Assembly (NCBI RefSeq): GCF_018449725.1
Contig: NZ_JAAVVC010000002.1
Location: 372,001 to 436,000, forward strand
Direction of reading: 5' to 3'
Source: Pseudomonas sp. dw_612
Lineage (GTDB): Bacteria > Pseudomonadota > Gammaproteobacteria > Pseudomonadales > Pseudomonadaceae
Length of the DNA stretch: 64,000 nucleotides
Part shown: positions 26,673 through 34,815 of the stretch, in pieces
Numbering within the stretch: position 1 is the first letter of the stretch
Layout of the letters: every line of letters starts with the position of its first letter
Translations under genes and position numbers: made by a program
The notes under the pieces: model-generated
Told to the model about the DNA's origin: nothing
What the model saw: the letters and a program-made list of their open reading frames with translations, nothing else
The model's database searches: none

Positions 26673-27767
26673 TCAGATAAGTTTGATGCGGCCGGGATAG
26701 GCGATGTTGCGTGGGCGGGATTTATAGACGTAAAGCAACGTACTGGCAGGGTCCATCTGGTAGCTGGTCCCGGCCGGGTAGATAGGGCCGCCATTGGTGA
26801 GCGAGCTGACATATTGGGATTCCTCACCGTTGGCGGCACCAATGGTGGTCAGGCTGTCAGTCCACCGCGATCCAACCGCGCCACCGCCGTTCGCTCCCAT
26901 GGCATAGGCGTGAGCGGTTCCGGGCTGGAAGGCGCCCATTACGCGACCGGCATCCACGCCACGGCCTTCGTCCAAAACCCTCAAAAACTCTCCACGATTT
27001 TCAGGGCCACGGAACGTCAACGCGCCATCGCCACTGGTCCACTTACCTTCGTTGCCCACCCGTGCGGCCTCGGTGCCGAGCATTCCCGATTGCTGAGCGT
27101 GGTCCCACAACCATGGCCATTGCGCACGATTCATCACCGTGCCATTGAGCGCGCCATAGCCACCTGGGCTGAGCAGCGTGGTCGTCTCGAAAAACGGTCG
27201 GCCCAACGGCGTGTTGTCAAACCGCCCCACCGGCCACCAACTGCCGGCACCATCGCTACGCAACTGCCACCAGTCGCCGCCGCCCATCAGCACCAGAAAC
27301 GTGTAACCGGTCGCAGATAGATGGGTGTGAAATCGGATTCGATCGGTGCCGGCAGCCTGAATAACCAGACGGTTGCCGCTGTTGTCCACGCGTCGAACAA
27401 TGACGTCGCGAACGCCCATGGCAACGTTGGCCGGCGGAAGCGTGATGGTGGCAGCACCGGGGCTGGCGTCAATCAACACCAAACCGAGCTCTTCTGGCGC
27501 CAGCATCTTCGATGCGGCGAGCCGGGTGACCACTGAACGCATCGGATTGCTCGCGCCGATAATGGCCTGGATCGCCTTGAGCAGTTGGCCGTTGTCTCCC
27601 TCCAATGGCGCCATTCCAGCGCCAGCCACCACACTTAAAATCTCTTGCGTAACCGAATTGCCCCACACCGCCGGAATCAACGATCCAGGCGTACCGGCCA
27701 CCGGGTTCTCATCGACAAACCGCCCATTCACCAGTCCGATACTGGGGACGCTTTTTGGATAATCCAT
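26673..27767 (-). CDS. Tail fibre 2 with collar-like tip
   Basis: This 364-residue fibre has the shared adaptor at residues 1-70 (MDYPKSVPS, FVDENP, GTPGSLIPAVWGN). A middle beta-rich segment follows, and the C-terminal region (FRGPENRGEFLRVLDEGRGV ... SRPRNIAYPGRIKL) resembles phage tail-collar tip domains. The tip differs completely from fibres 1 and 3. The start MDYPKSV at 27767 follows two terminator-like hairpins, so its level may be set by read-through or an unseen promoter. Confidence 0.85.
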   Translation of the reverse strand: MDYPKSVPSIGLVNGRFVDENPVAGTPGSLIPAVWGNSVTQEILSVVAGAGMAPLEGDNGQLLKAIQAIIGASNPMRSVVTRLAASKMLAPEELGLVLIDASPGAATITLPPANVAMGVRDVIVRRVDNSGNRLVIQAAGTDRIRFHTHLSATGYTFLVLMGGGDWWQLRSDGAGSWWPVGRFDNTPLGRPFFETTTLLSPGGYGALNGTVMNRAQWPWLWDHAQQSGMLGTEAARVGNEGKWTSGDGALTFRGPENRGEFLRVLDEGRGVDAGRVMGAFQPGTAHAYAMGANGGGAVGSRWTDSLTTIGAANGEESQYVSSLTNGGPIYPAGTSYQMDPASTLLYVYKSRPRNIAYPGRIKLI

Positions 27768-27782
27768 CGTTCTGCTCCCTGT

Positions 27783-27825
27783 AAAAAACGCCTGCATTGC
27801 CATTGGCACAATGGCTCCGCAGGTC
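27783..27825 (-). terminator. Terminator-like hairpin directly ahead of fibre 2
   Basis: On the minus strand CCTGC-GGA-GCCATTG...CAATGGC-AAT-GCAGG is a two-part stem followed by CG and six T, ending 16 nt before the fibre 2 ATG. Confidence 0.6.
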
Positions 27826-27841
27826 ATGTTCGAATAAAAAC

Positions 27842-27868
27842 AAAAACGCCCACGGATACGTGGGCGTT
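27842..27868 (-). terminator. Terminator after fibre cassette 1
   Basis: ACGCCCACG / CGTGGGCGT is a 9-bp perfect stem with a GATA/TATC tetraloop and TTTTTGTTTTT on the minus strand, 26 nt after the cassette 1 assembly gene. Confidence 0.82.
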
Positions 27869-27893
27869 GAGTGCGGCGGATACTTCGAACGAA

Positions 27894-28409
27894 CTAGCCA
27901 GCGAGGTCGCTCGCCACGGCACGTATTGCGGCAATCGCGTCAGCGCTGACTTGATTGGCGAGATCGGTTTTGCCCTTGGCGATATGCACTTTGATTTGTT
28001 CTTTCGCCTTCAAACGAAGGGTTCGAAGTGTCAGCAGGCTTTCGTTGAATTGAGCGGCTCTAGCGATAATCTGGTCCGCCGCTTGTCGCGCCGTACGACC
28101 TTTGATGACCCAGGCCGACACCGACAGCGGCACCGCTTTTTTCGGGTAGCCTTCGTCCATGAAGGCCTGGGCGTCGGCGGCAGCTTGTGCATATTCCAAA
28201 GCCTTGAGCGGATCACCGGCCAATGCATTGCGTGCGCGGTCCGCTGCGGCATCGATATTGGCGTAAAGGCGCTCTGCTTCCTGCTGTTCCCGCAACGCAA
28301 CTTTCTCGGCGTCCGGCGCCCATTTTTTGCCGTCCCATGAATGGGCGGCAGAGGGTTGCGCAGGACGCAAGCCATCCTCAAAGTGATGCAACTCTTGAAT
28401 GACTTTCAT
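27894..28409 (-). CDS. Helical fibre-cassette 1 partner protein (putative assembly protein)
   Basis: The 171-residue product has a WDGKKWAPDAEK segment near residue 24 followed by long A/Q/E/K-rich helices with coiled-coil character. Its ATG overlaps the fibre 1 stop (ATGA), so the pair is coupled. It lacks the WP...VAP C-terminal block of the other fibre chaperones here, so it is a different class. Some tail proteins annotated with DUF4376-type domains look like this. Role inferred from position. Confidence 0.65.
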   Translation of the reverse strand: MKVIQELHHFEDGLRPAQPSAAHSWDGKKWAPDAEKVALREQQEAERLYANIDAAADRARNALAGDPLKALEYAQAAADAQAFMDEGYPKKAVPLSVSAWVIKGRTARQAADQIIARAAQFNESLLTLRTLRLKAKEQIKVHIAKGKTDLANQVSADAIAAIRAVASDLAG

Positions 28410-29566
28410 CGAATCAGCTCCCATGACAACTGGACGTTCACCGCGTCCGAGAAATTGACGGCAATGCCAACGCTGTAGTCGGTGAGCGCCTGATGACTCT
28501 TGATCCCCATGCTCAGTAGCAACTCATCACTGTCGGCGGTGCTCGCACCCAGGGTGTGCTCCGCCTGATAGCACTGCCATAGCGAGCGCAATTGCGAATG
28601 GTCGAAGCTGGCGGTCAAGGTTGATACCGTCACGTCACTCAACACGTTGCTGGTAAACAGCACACAGGTTGACCCGGTGGCAGGGGCCCACCCGCCAGGG
28701 TTATTGCCACTGGTGGGGGATACGGGACTCAAATAGCAATAATTGCCCCCCAGCCACCCGGCCAGCGGAAACGCTACCGAGGTCACGGCGGTCGATGACG
28801 GCGTCGGATTACCGGCAACCAGACGTGCAGCGCGGGCATGAGGATCGAGCGGCAAATAGATCACGCCCGTGCCATTGACCGTCTGAGTCCAGGTCAATCG
28901 CGCTCTGTTATAGATCGTCCGGACCGTAGGCAAGGAGCCCGGCGCACCCGTTGCAACCCAAGCCAGGCACATATCCAGCGGTGTGGACGAGAAACCACCA
29001 CCAGACGCTCCGTTAACGGTTCCCTTCAATGATTCAGGGGTCGTATCGAAAATACTGCCTCGCTGCATGTAAAACGTCAGCGCACCACCCACCACCTGCG
29101 CCCTCAGGAAATAGCTTGAACTGGGCAACAAATCAGCACTGCTCCACGCCGTCGTCACGTAGGTGCGCGAACGCCCCAGCTGTCCAGCCACCACTTCCTG
29201 GCCGAGGCTGATGTAGACGCCTGCAAGGATCGATACTTTACCGCCGCTCGCCGCAGCCGCTGCCGGGGTCACAGGCAAACGTGCATCGGTGGTCGCGACC
29301 GTTGGCAATGGCAGGGCCGCCAACGGCAACGCCGAGTCCAGGTTCCAACCCTTGGCCGAAACGCTCTGAATGGCTTGCAGCAACTGATCAAACTTCGTCT
29401 CGTCCGGGGTCAGCTCACCCGCCTTGATGACGTTCACAATCTCCTGCGTCACCCCATTGCCCCAACTCGCCGGAATCAACGACCCCGGCGTCCCGGTCAG
29501 CGGGTTCTCATCGACAAACTTGCCATTCACCAATCCGGCGCTAGGCACTTTCGTTGGAAAATCCAT
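28406..29566 (-). CDS. Tail fibre 1
   Basis: The 386-residue fibre has the shared N-terminal adaptor (MDFPTKVPSAGLVNG, FVDENP, GTPGSLIPASWGN) and a C-terminal beta-rich domain that I do not recognise (about residues 95-386, ending NVQLSWELIR). It directly follows the gp48-like gene, the normal place for the principal fibre in Mu/SfV tails, and is most upstream of the three fibres. The stop overlaps the next start. Confidence 0.82.
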   Translation of the reverse strand: MDFPTKVPSAGLVNGKFVDENPLTGTPGSLIPASWGNGVTQEIVNVIKAGELTPDETKFDQLLQAIQSVSAKGWNLDSALPLAALPLPTVATTDARLPVTPAAAAASGGKVSILAGVYISLGQEVVAGQLGRSRTYVTTAWSSADLLPSSSYFLRAQVVGGALTFYMQRGSIFDTTPESLKGTVNGASGGGFSSTPLDMCLAWVATGAPGSLPTVRTIYNRARLTWTQTVNGTGVIYLPLDPHARAARLVAGNPTPSSTAVTSVAFPLAGWLGGNYCYLSPVSPTSGNNPGGWAPATGSTCVLFTSNVLSDVTVSTLTASFDHSQLRSLWQCYQAEHTLGASTADSDELLLSMGIKSHQALTDYSVGIAVNFSDAVNVQLSWELIR

Positions 29567-29577
29567 CCCTCTACTCC

Positions 29578-30177
29578 CTAGTCATAATTAATGTGCACCT
29601 TGGTATGCGCCGGGGCGCTGCGGTGGATCAGGCATTCCAGGGCCGAGCCTGGGTTGACGCCGAAGCGCTCGCCCCAATAGCTCGCGCCGAAACGCCGGCC
29701 CAGCAGCAATCGGCCGCCGGTGTTGAGCGTCCACATGAACTGCGCTTCCCAGGTGCCCCAGTGCGCCGCACCGAAACGCGAGCGGCCCATGCGCGGGGCT
29801 TCGAGTTCGATGATGGTGGCGTTCGGGTAGCCCTGGCTTTTGGCGATCTCAAGGTAGTAGCCGACCGCCTGGCTGCCGACCGCGAGCAAGCGACGGCGCA
29901 CGGCGAGGCGGCGGTCATCGAATAGTGGTGTGGCGCCCAGGCATGGGTCGGGCAGGTCCATCACCCGCTCCCAGTCGGGCACCAATTCGCTGACGCCGGC
30001 CGGGTCCATTTCGTTGAGCAGGTCGGCGGCGCGGGCATCGAGGCGCGCCAGTTCCACGGCGATGCCTTGCAGCACGTCCTCCAGCTCCGGTACCCGCTCC
30101 GGGTCCCATGCGGGTCCGCTCGGTAGCAGGCTGCGCAACTGCGCGTGGTATTGCTCGGCGGTTCTGATCACCCCCAT
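29578..30177 (-). CDS. Mu gp48/YmfQ-like baseplate-wedge tail protein
   Basis: The 199-residue protein resembles the YmfQ/Mu gp48 family (tail protein I equivalent). It has an N-terminal helix AEQYHAQLRSLLPSGPAWD, the motif DPRTATELLPDWER-like sequence here as SELVPDWERVMDLPDPC, and repeated FGxxxWG aromatic segments near the C-terminus. It connects the baseplate to fibres. Start at 30177; it overlaps the gp47-like stop by 10 nt. Confidence 0.88.
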   Translation of the reverse strand: MGVIRTAEQYHAQLRSLLPSGPAWDPERVPELEDVLQGIAVELARLDARAADLLNEMDPAGVSELVPDWERVMDLPDPCLGATPLFDDRRLAVRRRLLAVGSQAVGYYLEIAKSQGYPNATIIELEAPRMGRSRFGAAHWGTWEAQFMWTLNTGGRLLLGRRFGASYWGERFGVNPGSALECLIHRSAPAHTKVHINYD

Positions 30178-31208
30178 ACGCAACCTCCGAAGGTCAGCAA
30201 TTCACTTTTGTCGGCCGGCACATCGGCCAGGGGCGACTTGAGCGTGTGGTCATATTCACCGCCGGCGCTGCTGATGGCTTCGCGGATATGACTGACCAAC
30301 AAAGCAACGCCCAGGTCGGCTTCACGGTTATGCAGATCACGCAGTTGCGCTTCTACGGCCGCGCGGACTGCCGTGGTGTCCGGGTTCACACTGAGGCGAT
30401 AGACGACCGGCACCTGAATCGGCCGCTGCACATGCACCTCGGCAGTGACCGGGCGCAGCGGTTCGATGTAGGCCTGGACTTGCGCCAGTTGCTCGTCGTT
30501 CGGCACCGGTGGCAGATCGTCGTCGCGCATGATGAACACACTGACCGTCCCCGGCCCCAACAGGCCACCGCGGCACCAGGCACGGGTGACGCCCGGACAT
30601 TCCAGCGCCCAGGTTTCATAGTCCTGCGCCGAACCGCCGTGTGGGATGACCCGATAGGAGCGGATCACCCGCGAGCGCAGCGACTCAAGGCTTTCGCGCG
30701 CCACGCCGCCACTGAGTCCCGGCGCCAGTACGACGAAGCTGTTGCCGACGATGCCGACAATCGGTTGCACCGGCGTCAACGCCAGCCCGGCCTCGGCATT
30801 GCCCAGGCTGCCGGCATCGAGCGCGACGATGGTGGTGCTGTTGAGGCCGCTAAGGGTGGTGCGTGAAGCGGTCACTTTGTAGCTGCGACCGTCGCTCGAT
30901 TGCAGCAAGGTGTCGACGTCGAGCACCGCGCCGGCGCTGGCGTTAAAGCTGACGCTACCGCTGGCGGCTTGCGCGGTTTTGCGCGGCTGGTTCAGGCGCA
31001 GTGCGGCGATCCGTTCCAGGGTCGATTCGTCGGCCTTGTCCGGGAGGATCTGCTCGGCGATCCAGTCGAGGTAGCCATACAAGCCATACGCGGCGCCGCC
31101 GAGGGCGCGGGCCAGCACTTGCGCATCGGACTGGCGCAGCGAATCGCTGGCCAGGTCGCTTTGGGTGCGCTTGATCAGCACCGGCAGCGAAGGGGTTTCA
31201 AACGGCAT
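30168..31208 (-). CDS. Baseplate J-like protein (Mu gp47)
   Basis: This 346-residue baseplate-wedge protein begins MPFETPSLPVLIKRTQSDL, typical of Mu gp47-like J proteins, with the family segment SYRVIPHGGSAQDYETWALE near residues 180-200. It forms the baseplate periphery with gp46 and gp48. The start overlaps gp46 by 11 nt. Confidence 0.92.
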   Translation of the reverse strand: MPFETPSLPVLIKRTQSDLASDSLRQSDAQVLARALGGAAYGLYGYLDWIAEQILPDKADESTLERIAALRLNQPRKTAQAASGSVSFNASAGAVLDVDTLLQSSDGRSYKVTASRTTLSGLNSTTIVALDAGSLGNAEAGLALTPVQPIVGIVGNSFVVLAPGLSGGVARESLESLRSRVIRSYRVIPHGGSAQDYETWALECPGVTRAWCRGGLLGPGTVSVFIMRDDDLPPVPNDEQLAQVQAYIEPLRPVTAEVHVQRPIQVPVVYRLSVNPDTTAVRAAVEAQLRDLHNREADLGVALLVSHIREAISSAGGEYDHTLKSPLADVPADKSELLTFGGCVWG

Positions 31209-31596
31209 AGATCACCTGCCAACTGTTATCAGGGTTAATGTCCAGACGTTCGCCGTCGGCCAGGGCCAGGACCGTGCGCAGGTTCAGGCGCTGGGCGTCG
31301 AGGCGTTCGCTGATAATGTCGATGGCGCTGCAGTGGCCGTCGTCGATCAGCCATTGCAGGGCTTCGCGGGCATAGAATTCGGCGTCCATCTGGGTTTGCC
31401 GGGTCAACTTGACCCGGCGCAGCAGCCACAGCCGCGAGCCGATGCGGTCGTCGGCGACGGTGGGAAACGTGTCGCCCCACCAGCCGAAACGTTCCTCGTC
31501 ATCAAGGGCATCGTCATCGGCGGCGCGACGCCAGGTGAACAGGCTGATCAGCACCGAGCGGATCAGCGCGGCGTGGAGGTTCTGGCTGATAAACAT
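31198..31596 (-). CDS. Mu gp46-like baseplate protein (gp25/W equivalent)
   Basis: The 132-residue protein has GWWGDTFPTVADDRIGSRLWLLRR near residues 38-62, a GP46-family signature. It is the Mu counterpart of the gp25/W baseplate protein. Its ATG at 31596 overlaps the stop of the gp45-like gene (TGATG). Confidence 0.9.
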   Translation of the reverse strand: MFISQNLHAALIRSVLISLFTWRRAADDDALDDEERFGWWGDTFPTVADDRIGSRLWLLRRVKLTRQTQMDAEFYAREALQWLIDDGHCSAIDIISERLDAQRLNLRTVLALADGERLDINPDNSWQVIYAV

Positions 31597-32105
31597 CACT
31601 GACCTCCCGCCGGCACACCGGTCTGCCCGTTGCCGGCCTGAACGCCGACGTGCACGTGTTTGATCTGGCTGATGCCGCCGGCGATTTGATCGCCAGTGGA
31701 GACGATTTTTCCGGTCTGGTTGATGACGGGTGTATCGATGTTCACGGCGGTGCTGGCGCGGATGTTCAGGGTCGCGGTCTGGATGTCGATGATCCGCCCG
31801 CGTTTGAAGTGAATCTTGTCGCCTTCGTCGGTGTAGATCGCCACTTCGCCAGCGGCCAGAGACTGGAGACGATAGCGGCGGTCGGCGACCACCAGGACGA
31901 TAGCGTGGGAACGATCACCGCCCAGAAACGTGGCGATCCCTTCCGCGCCGGCCAGCGGATTGCTGGTGAAACCGTAGGGTTCGAAGTGTTCCATGTCATC
32001 GTTCACTTCACCGGCGGTGAGGCGCATTTGCAGCGATTGCAGCTTGGATGCCGAGTTGGCGAGCACGACAGTGCCGCGCGCCAGGAGGCGTGTCAGTAGG
32101 CTCAT
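31596..32105 (-). CDS. Baseplate spike/assembly protein V (Mu gp45)
   Basis: The 169-residue protein has an OB-like N-terminal part (residues about 30-100) followed by a beta-helical C-terminal region with HVHVGVQAGNGQTG, the metal-coordinating H-x-H tip seen in gpV/gp45 membrane-piercing spikes. The ATG at 32105 follows AAGGAAA. The frame stays open through the REP array upstream, but that longer reading is rejected. Confidence 0.9.
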   Translation of the reverse strand: MSLLTRLLARGTVVLANSASKLQSLQMRLTAGEVNDDMEHFEPYGFTSNPLAGAEGIATFLGGDRSHAIVLVVADRRYRLQSLAAGEVAIYTDEGDKIHFKRGRIIDIQTATLNIRASTAVNIDTPVINQTGKIVSTGDQIAGGISQIKHVHVGVQAGNGQTGVPAGGQ

Positions 32106-32141
32106 TGGGTTTCCTTCAAGGATCAGGCTGAATGCGATCAA

Positions 32142-32518
32142 GTGTGAGAGCGGCGGTGCGACGACTCGACTTGCTCGCGAAAGCGGTGGGTCAGGCGACA
32201 TCAATGGTGAATGTGAGGCCGTCTTCGCGAGCAAGCTCGCTCCCACAGTTGATCGGTGTCGTTCACAGCAGCTGCGTACGCAGGAGATTCCCTGTGGGAG
32301 CGGGCTTGCTCGCGAAAGCGGTGGGTCAGGCGACATCGATGGTGAATGTGAGGACTTCTTCGCGAGCAAGCCCGCTCCCACAGTTGATCGGTGTCGTTCA
32401 CAGCAACTGCGTACGCAGGAGATTCCCTGTGGGAGCGAGCCTGCTCGCGAAAGCGGTGGGTCAGGCGACATCGATGGTGAATGTGAGGCCGTCTTCGCGA
32501 GCAAGCCCGCTCCCACAG
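32142..32518. repeat. Tandem REP array 1 (three units, 135-bp period)
   Basis: Three REP pairs (32142-32248 with a degenerate left arm, 32293-32383, 32428-32518) are separated by a conserved 44-bp spacer beginning TTGATCGGTGTCGTTCACAG. The unit repeats every 135 bp. It sits between the gp44-like and gp45-like genes, inside an operon that is otherwise tightly overlapped. Confidence 0.92.
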
Positions 32519-32526
32519 GTTCGGCG

Positions 32527-33576
32527 TCAGGCGGAAGGTTTTTTTGGGGGGTGGGGATTGGCGTCGAAGGTGTGCGGTGGGGCGACTTGCAGGGTGGTGA
32601 TCGAGCCTTGGGCCGACAGCGAGTACGTCACTTTGGAGATCAACATGTCGTCATCAAACCCGAGCACTGGATCCTTGACCCGCACCAGGGTGTTGTGACG
32701 CCACAAATCACCATTGGACTGCCGCCAGCCTTGCACTTGATAAGTGGTGCTCTGCGCCCTGCCCATCCGGGTGGCGCTTTCCCAGGTGGCCCGTTGTTGC
32801 GCCAGTTCGAACGTCAACTGCGTGCCTTCGTTGATCACAGTGGTACGCCGACGCTTGAAGCCAAGATCCGCCGCGACGGCTTCCACTTCGCTGACGGCCG
32901 TCCCGCTCTTCGTGTCCGTCCCTTTGTGCTGACCGATCACCCGATACTCGGAAAACACCTGGCTGTAATCCATCGGCGCGTTGGCCGACAGAATGTTCTT
33001 GCCCAGTTCCAGCACATCGCTGGCCCGTCCACCGCTGCCCGGCCGGGCCAGCACCAACCGCCCCTGGGCGTCATCGGTGGAAAACACCCGGAACAACGAC
33101 AGCAAGCGGTCAATGGATTGAAACACCGTTTCCCCGGGAACGATGGTGTGACTGCTGAGCCGGGAGGTCTCGGGAATCTCACTGACCACGTACACGCTGT
33201 AGTTCATCGCCAGCGCTTCGACGATGCTCAGCAACGACTGTCCGTGCCACTGGTTCGGGCGGTTGGTTGCGGCGCAATCCACCAGGTCCTGAGTGTTGGA
33301 GCTGCCTTCGATGCTCAGGCTGATCTGTCGCCCGTCATAACTGATCGGCGCCTTGAACACATAACCGGTGAGCACCAGATCCTTGCCGATTCGCACCTCG
33401 CAACTGTCCCCGGCCTTGATCCGCTGATCCACAGTCTGCCCCGGCCATTGCCAGGTGATGTTGAGTTTAAACATGCGGAACTGGCGCTCCAGATCCGCCG
33501 TGATGTCCACGCTTTTCCAGCCACCGTAGTCCATCCCGCCGACGGTCAGCGTGACACGGCTATCCATCTCGTTCAT
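32527..33576 (-). CDS. Mu gp44-like baseplate hub protein (gpP/D equivalent)
   Basis: The 349-residue protein begins VTLTVGGMDYGGWKSVDI and has the phage late-control/gpD-like beta domains (about residues 5-230) of Mu gp44, the central hub on which the spike sits. The C-terminus is basic and proline-rich. Start at 33576, 3 nt after the previous stop. Downstream is the REP array. Confidence 0.9.
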   Translation of the reverse strand: MNEMDSRVTLTVGGMDYGGWKSVDITADLERQFRMFKLNITWQWPGQTVDQRIKAGDSCEVRIGKDLVLTGYVFKAPISYDGRQISLSIEGSSNTQDLVDCAATNRPNQWHGQSLLSIVEALAMNYSVYVVSEIPETSRLSSHTIVPGETVFQSIDRLLSLFRVFSTDDAQGRLVLARPGSGGRASDVLELGKNILSANAPMDYSQVFSEYRVIGQHKGTDTKSGTAVSEVEAVAADLGFKRRRTTVINEGTQLTFELAQQRATWESATRMGRAQSTTYQVQGWRQSNGDLWRHNTLVRVKDPVLGFDDDMLISKVTYSLSAQGSITTLQVAPPHTFDANPHPPKKPSA

Positions 33577-33579
33577 GGC

Positions 33580-34815
33580 TCACTCCCCGGAGACTTTCAC
33601 TTCGTTCGGCAAGAACCCCGGATGGGCAATACCGTTGCGCTGGGTCACTTCGGTCACCCGGGTCGCATCGGCAAACTGCTTGTAGGCCACGACCAGCGCC
33701 GGAAGGCTTTCCTGGAACGACTTGTTGACCTGTCGCACACCGGACGACGCCACGGCTTTGAGGTGCGCAATCAGCGCCTGCTTCACATCGTCGATGGCCT
33801 GGTAATGCGCGGGCCCGGCCTTGTCCAGCATCGGGTTGATTGCCTCGGCCAGAGCCTTTTGCAGCACTTGCAGATCGTTGGTGACCGGCACTTCCTGGCG
33901 GGTGACCGGTTGCATCGCCTGATGATCCAGCGACGGTGTCGACGGCGTCTTCACCGGGGCCGACGCCACCGGCATCGACGCCACCCATTGCGCCACTTTG
34001 ACCAACAGCGTGTCCTGCACCAGATCGGCCATGGCTTGTGCCGCGGCGGTGGTGTCTTTACCCGTGGTGAGCTTTGGCGCATCGGCCTTGCGAATGGCTT
34101 CGAGCTGTTGGGAGACGTCGGCAATCACGCCACGATAACCTTCCTTCGCGAAGTCCTTGAGCGACTTGATGTCGCCGAGCAACCCCTTGAATTCCGCCGC
34201 CACTTCCTTGGGCAACTCCTTGACCGCTTTGACCAGCTCGGTGATCTGCCGGTACTGCTCGATCAACGGTTTGAGCTGCTCCTTGATCACCTCAAAAACG
34301 CCGGTCAGGCTGTTGCGCAGATTGGCGATGCCGATCCGCGCAGCCTTGATCAGCGTCATCGCCTGCTCGAAACGCGCCACCGCCGAGCCCAGCAACGTAT
34401 CGGCTTTCGCCAGCAGCACCTTTTGCGTACTGACCGTCGCGGTCGGAAACGGCAGTGGCTGATCGGGATAAAACTTCAGGGCGAACGTCACCAGCCCGCC
34501 GTCCTGGCGGGTGTGGGTCATGTCGCATTCGCCGACCTTGACCTGCAACCGCCCCAGCCACGGATGCACCAGTTCACCACTACCCTGCTCCAGCGCCTTG
34601 AGCAGTTTGTCGCGCTGCTCCAGGCAATCCGGACCGACGATGAACGCCGTCAGATCGTGGGTCTTGGCCTGCTGGCCCAGGTCCTCGAAAAACGGCAGGT
34701 CACGTTGCGGGTATTCGTGCAACTGACCTTTACGACCGACCGGGGTTTTCGCCTGGTCGACCCAAAAACCGACACCCCGAAACGATGCCGGCAACAAGCG
34801 GTCACGCCAGTTCAT
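33580..34815 (-). CDS. DNA-circularisation N-terminal-domain protein (Mu gp43, gpN)
   Basis: The 411-residue protein starts with the DNA_circ_N domain (residues about 5-95, WRDRLLPASFRGVGFWVD). It continues with long helices and ends in a basic segment. Despite the family name, in Mu-type tails this protein is a baseplate/tail component, and no DNA is packaged in a tailocin. The start overlaps the tape measure by 14 nt. Confidence 0.9.
   Translation of the reverse strand: MNWRDRLLPASFRGVGFWVDQAKTPVGRKGQLHEYPQRDLPFFEDLGQQAKTHDLTAFIVGPDCLEQRDKLLKALEQGSGELVHPWLGRLQVKVGECDMTHTRQDGGLVTFALKFYPDQPLPFPTATVSTQKVLLAKADTLLGSAVARFEQAMTLIKAARIGIANLRNSLTGVFEVIKEQLKPLIEQYRQITELVKAVKELPKEVAAEFKGLLGDIKSLKDFAKEGYRGVIADVSQQLEAIRKADAPKLTTGKDTTAAAQAMADLVQDTLLVKVAQWVASMPVASAPVKTPSTPSLDHQAMQPVTRQEVPVTNDLQVLQKALAEAINPMLDKAGPAHYQAIDDVKQALIAHLKAVASSGVRQVNKSFQESLPALVVAYKQFADATRVTEVTQRNGIAHPGFLPNEVKVSGE

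Noticed and set aside
31596..32516. 306-codon version of the gp45-like protein
   Set aside because: The upstream part translates REP repeats (repeated WERACSRR/THRFREQARS). The ATG at 32105 with AAGGAAA fits the family length.
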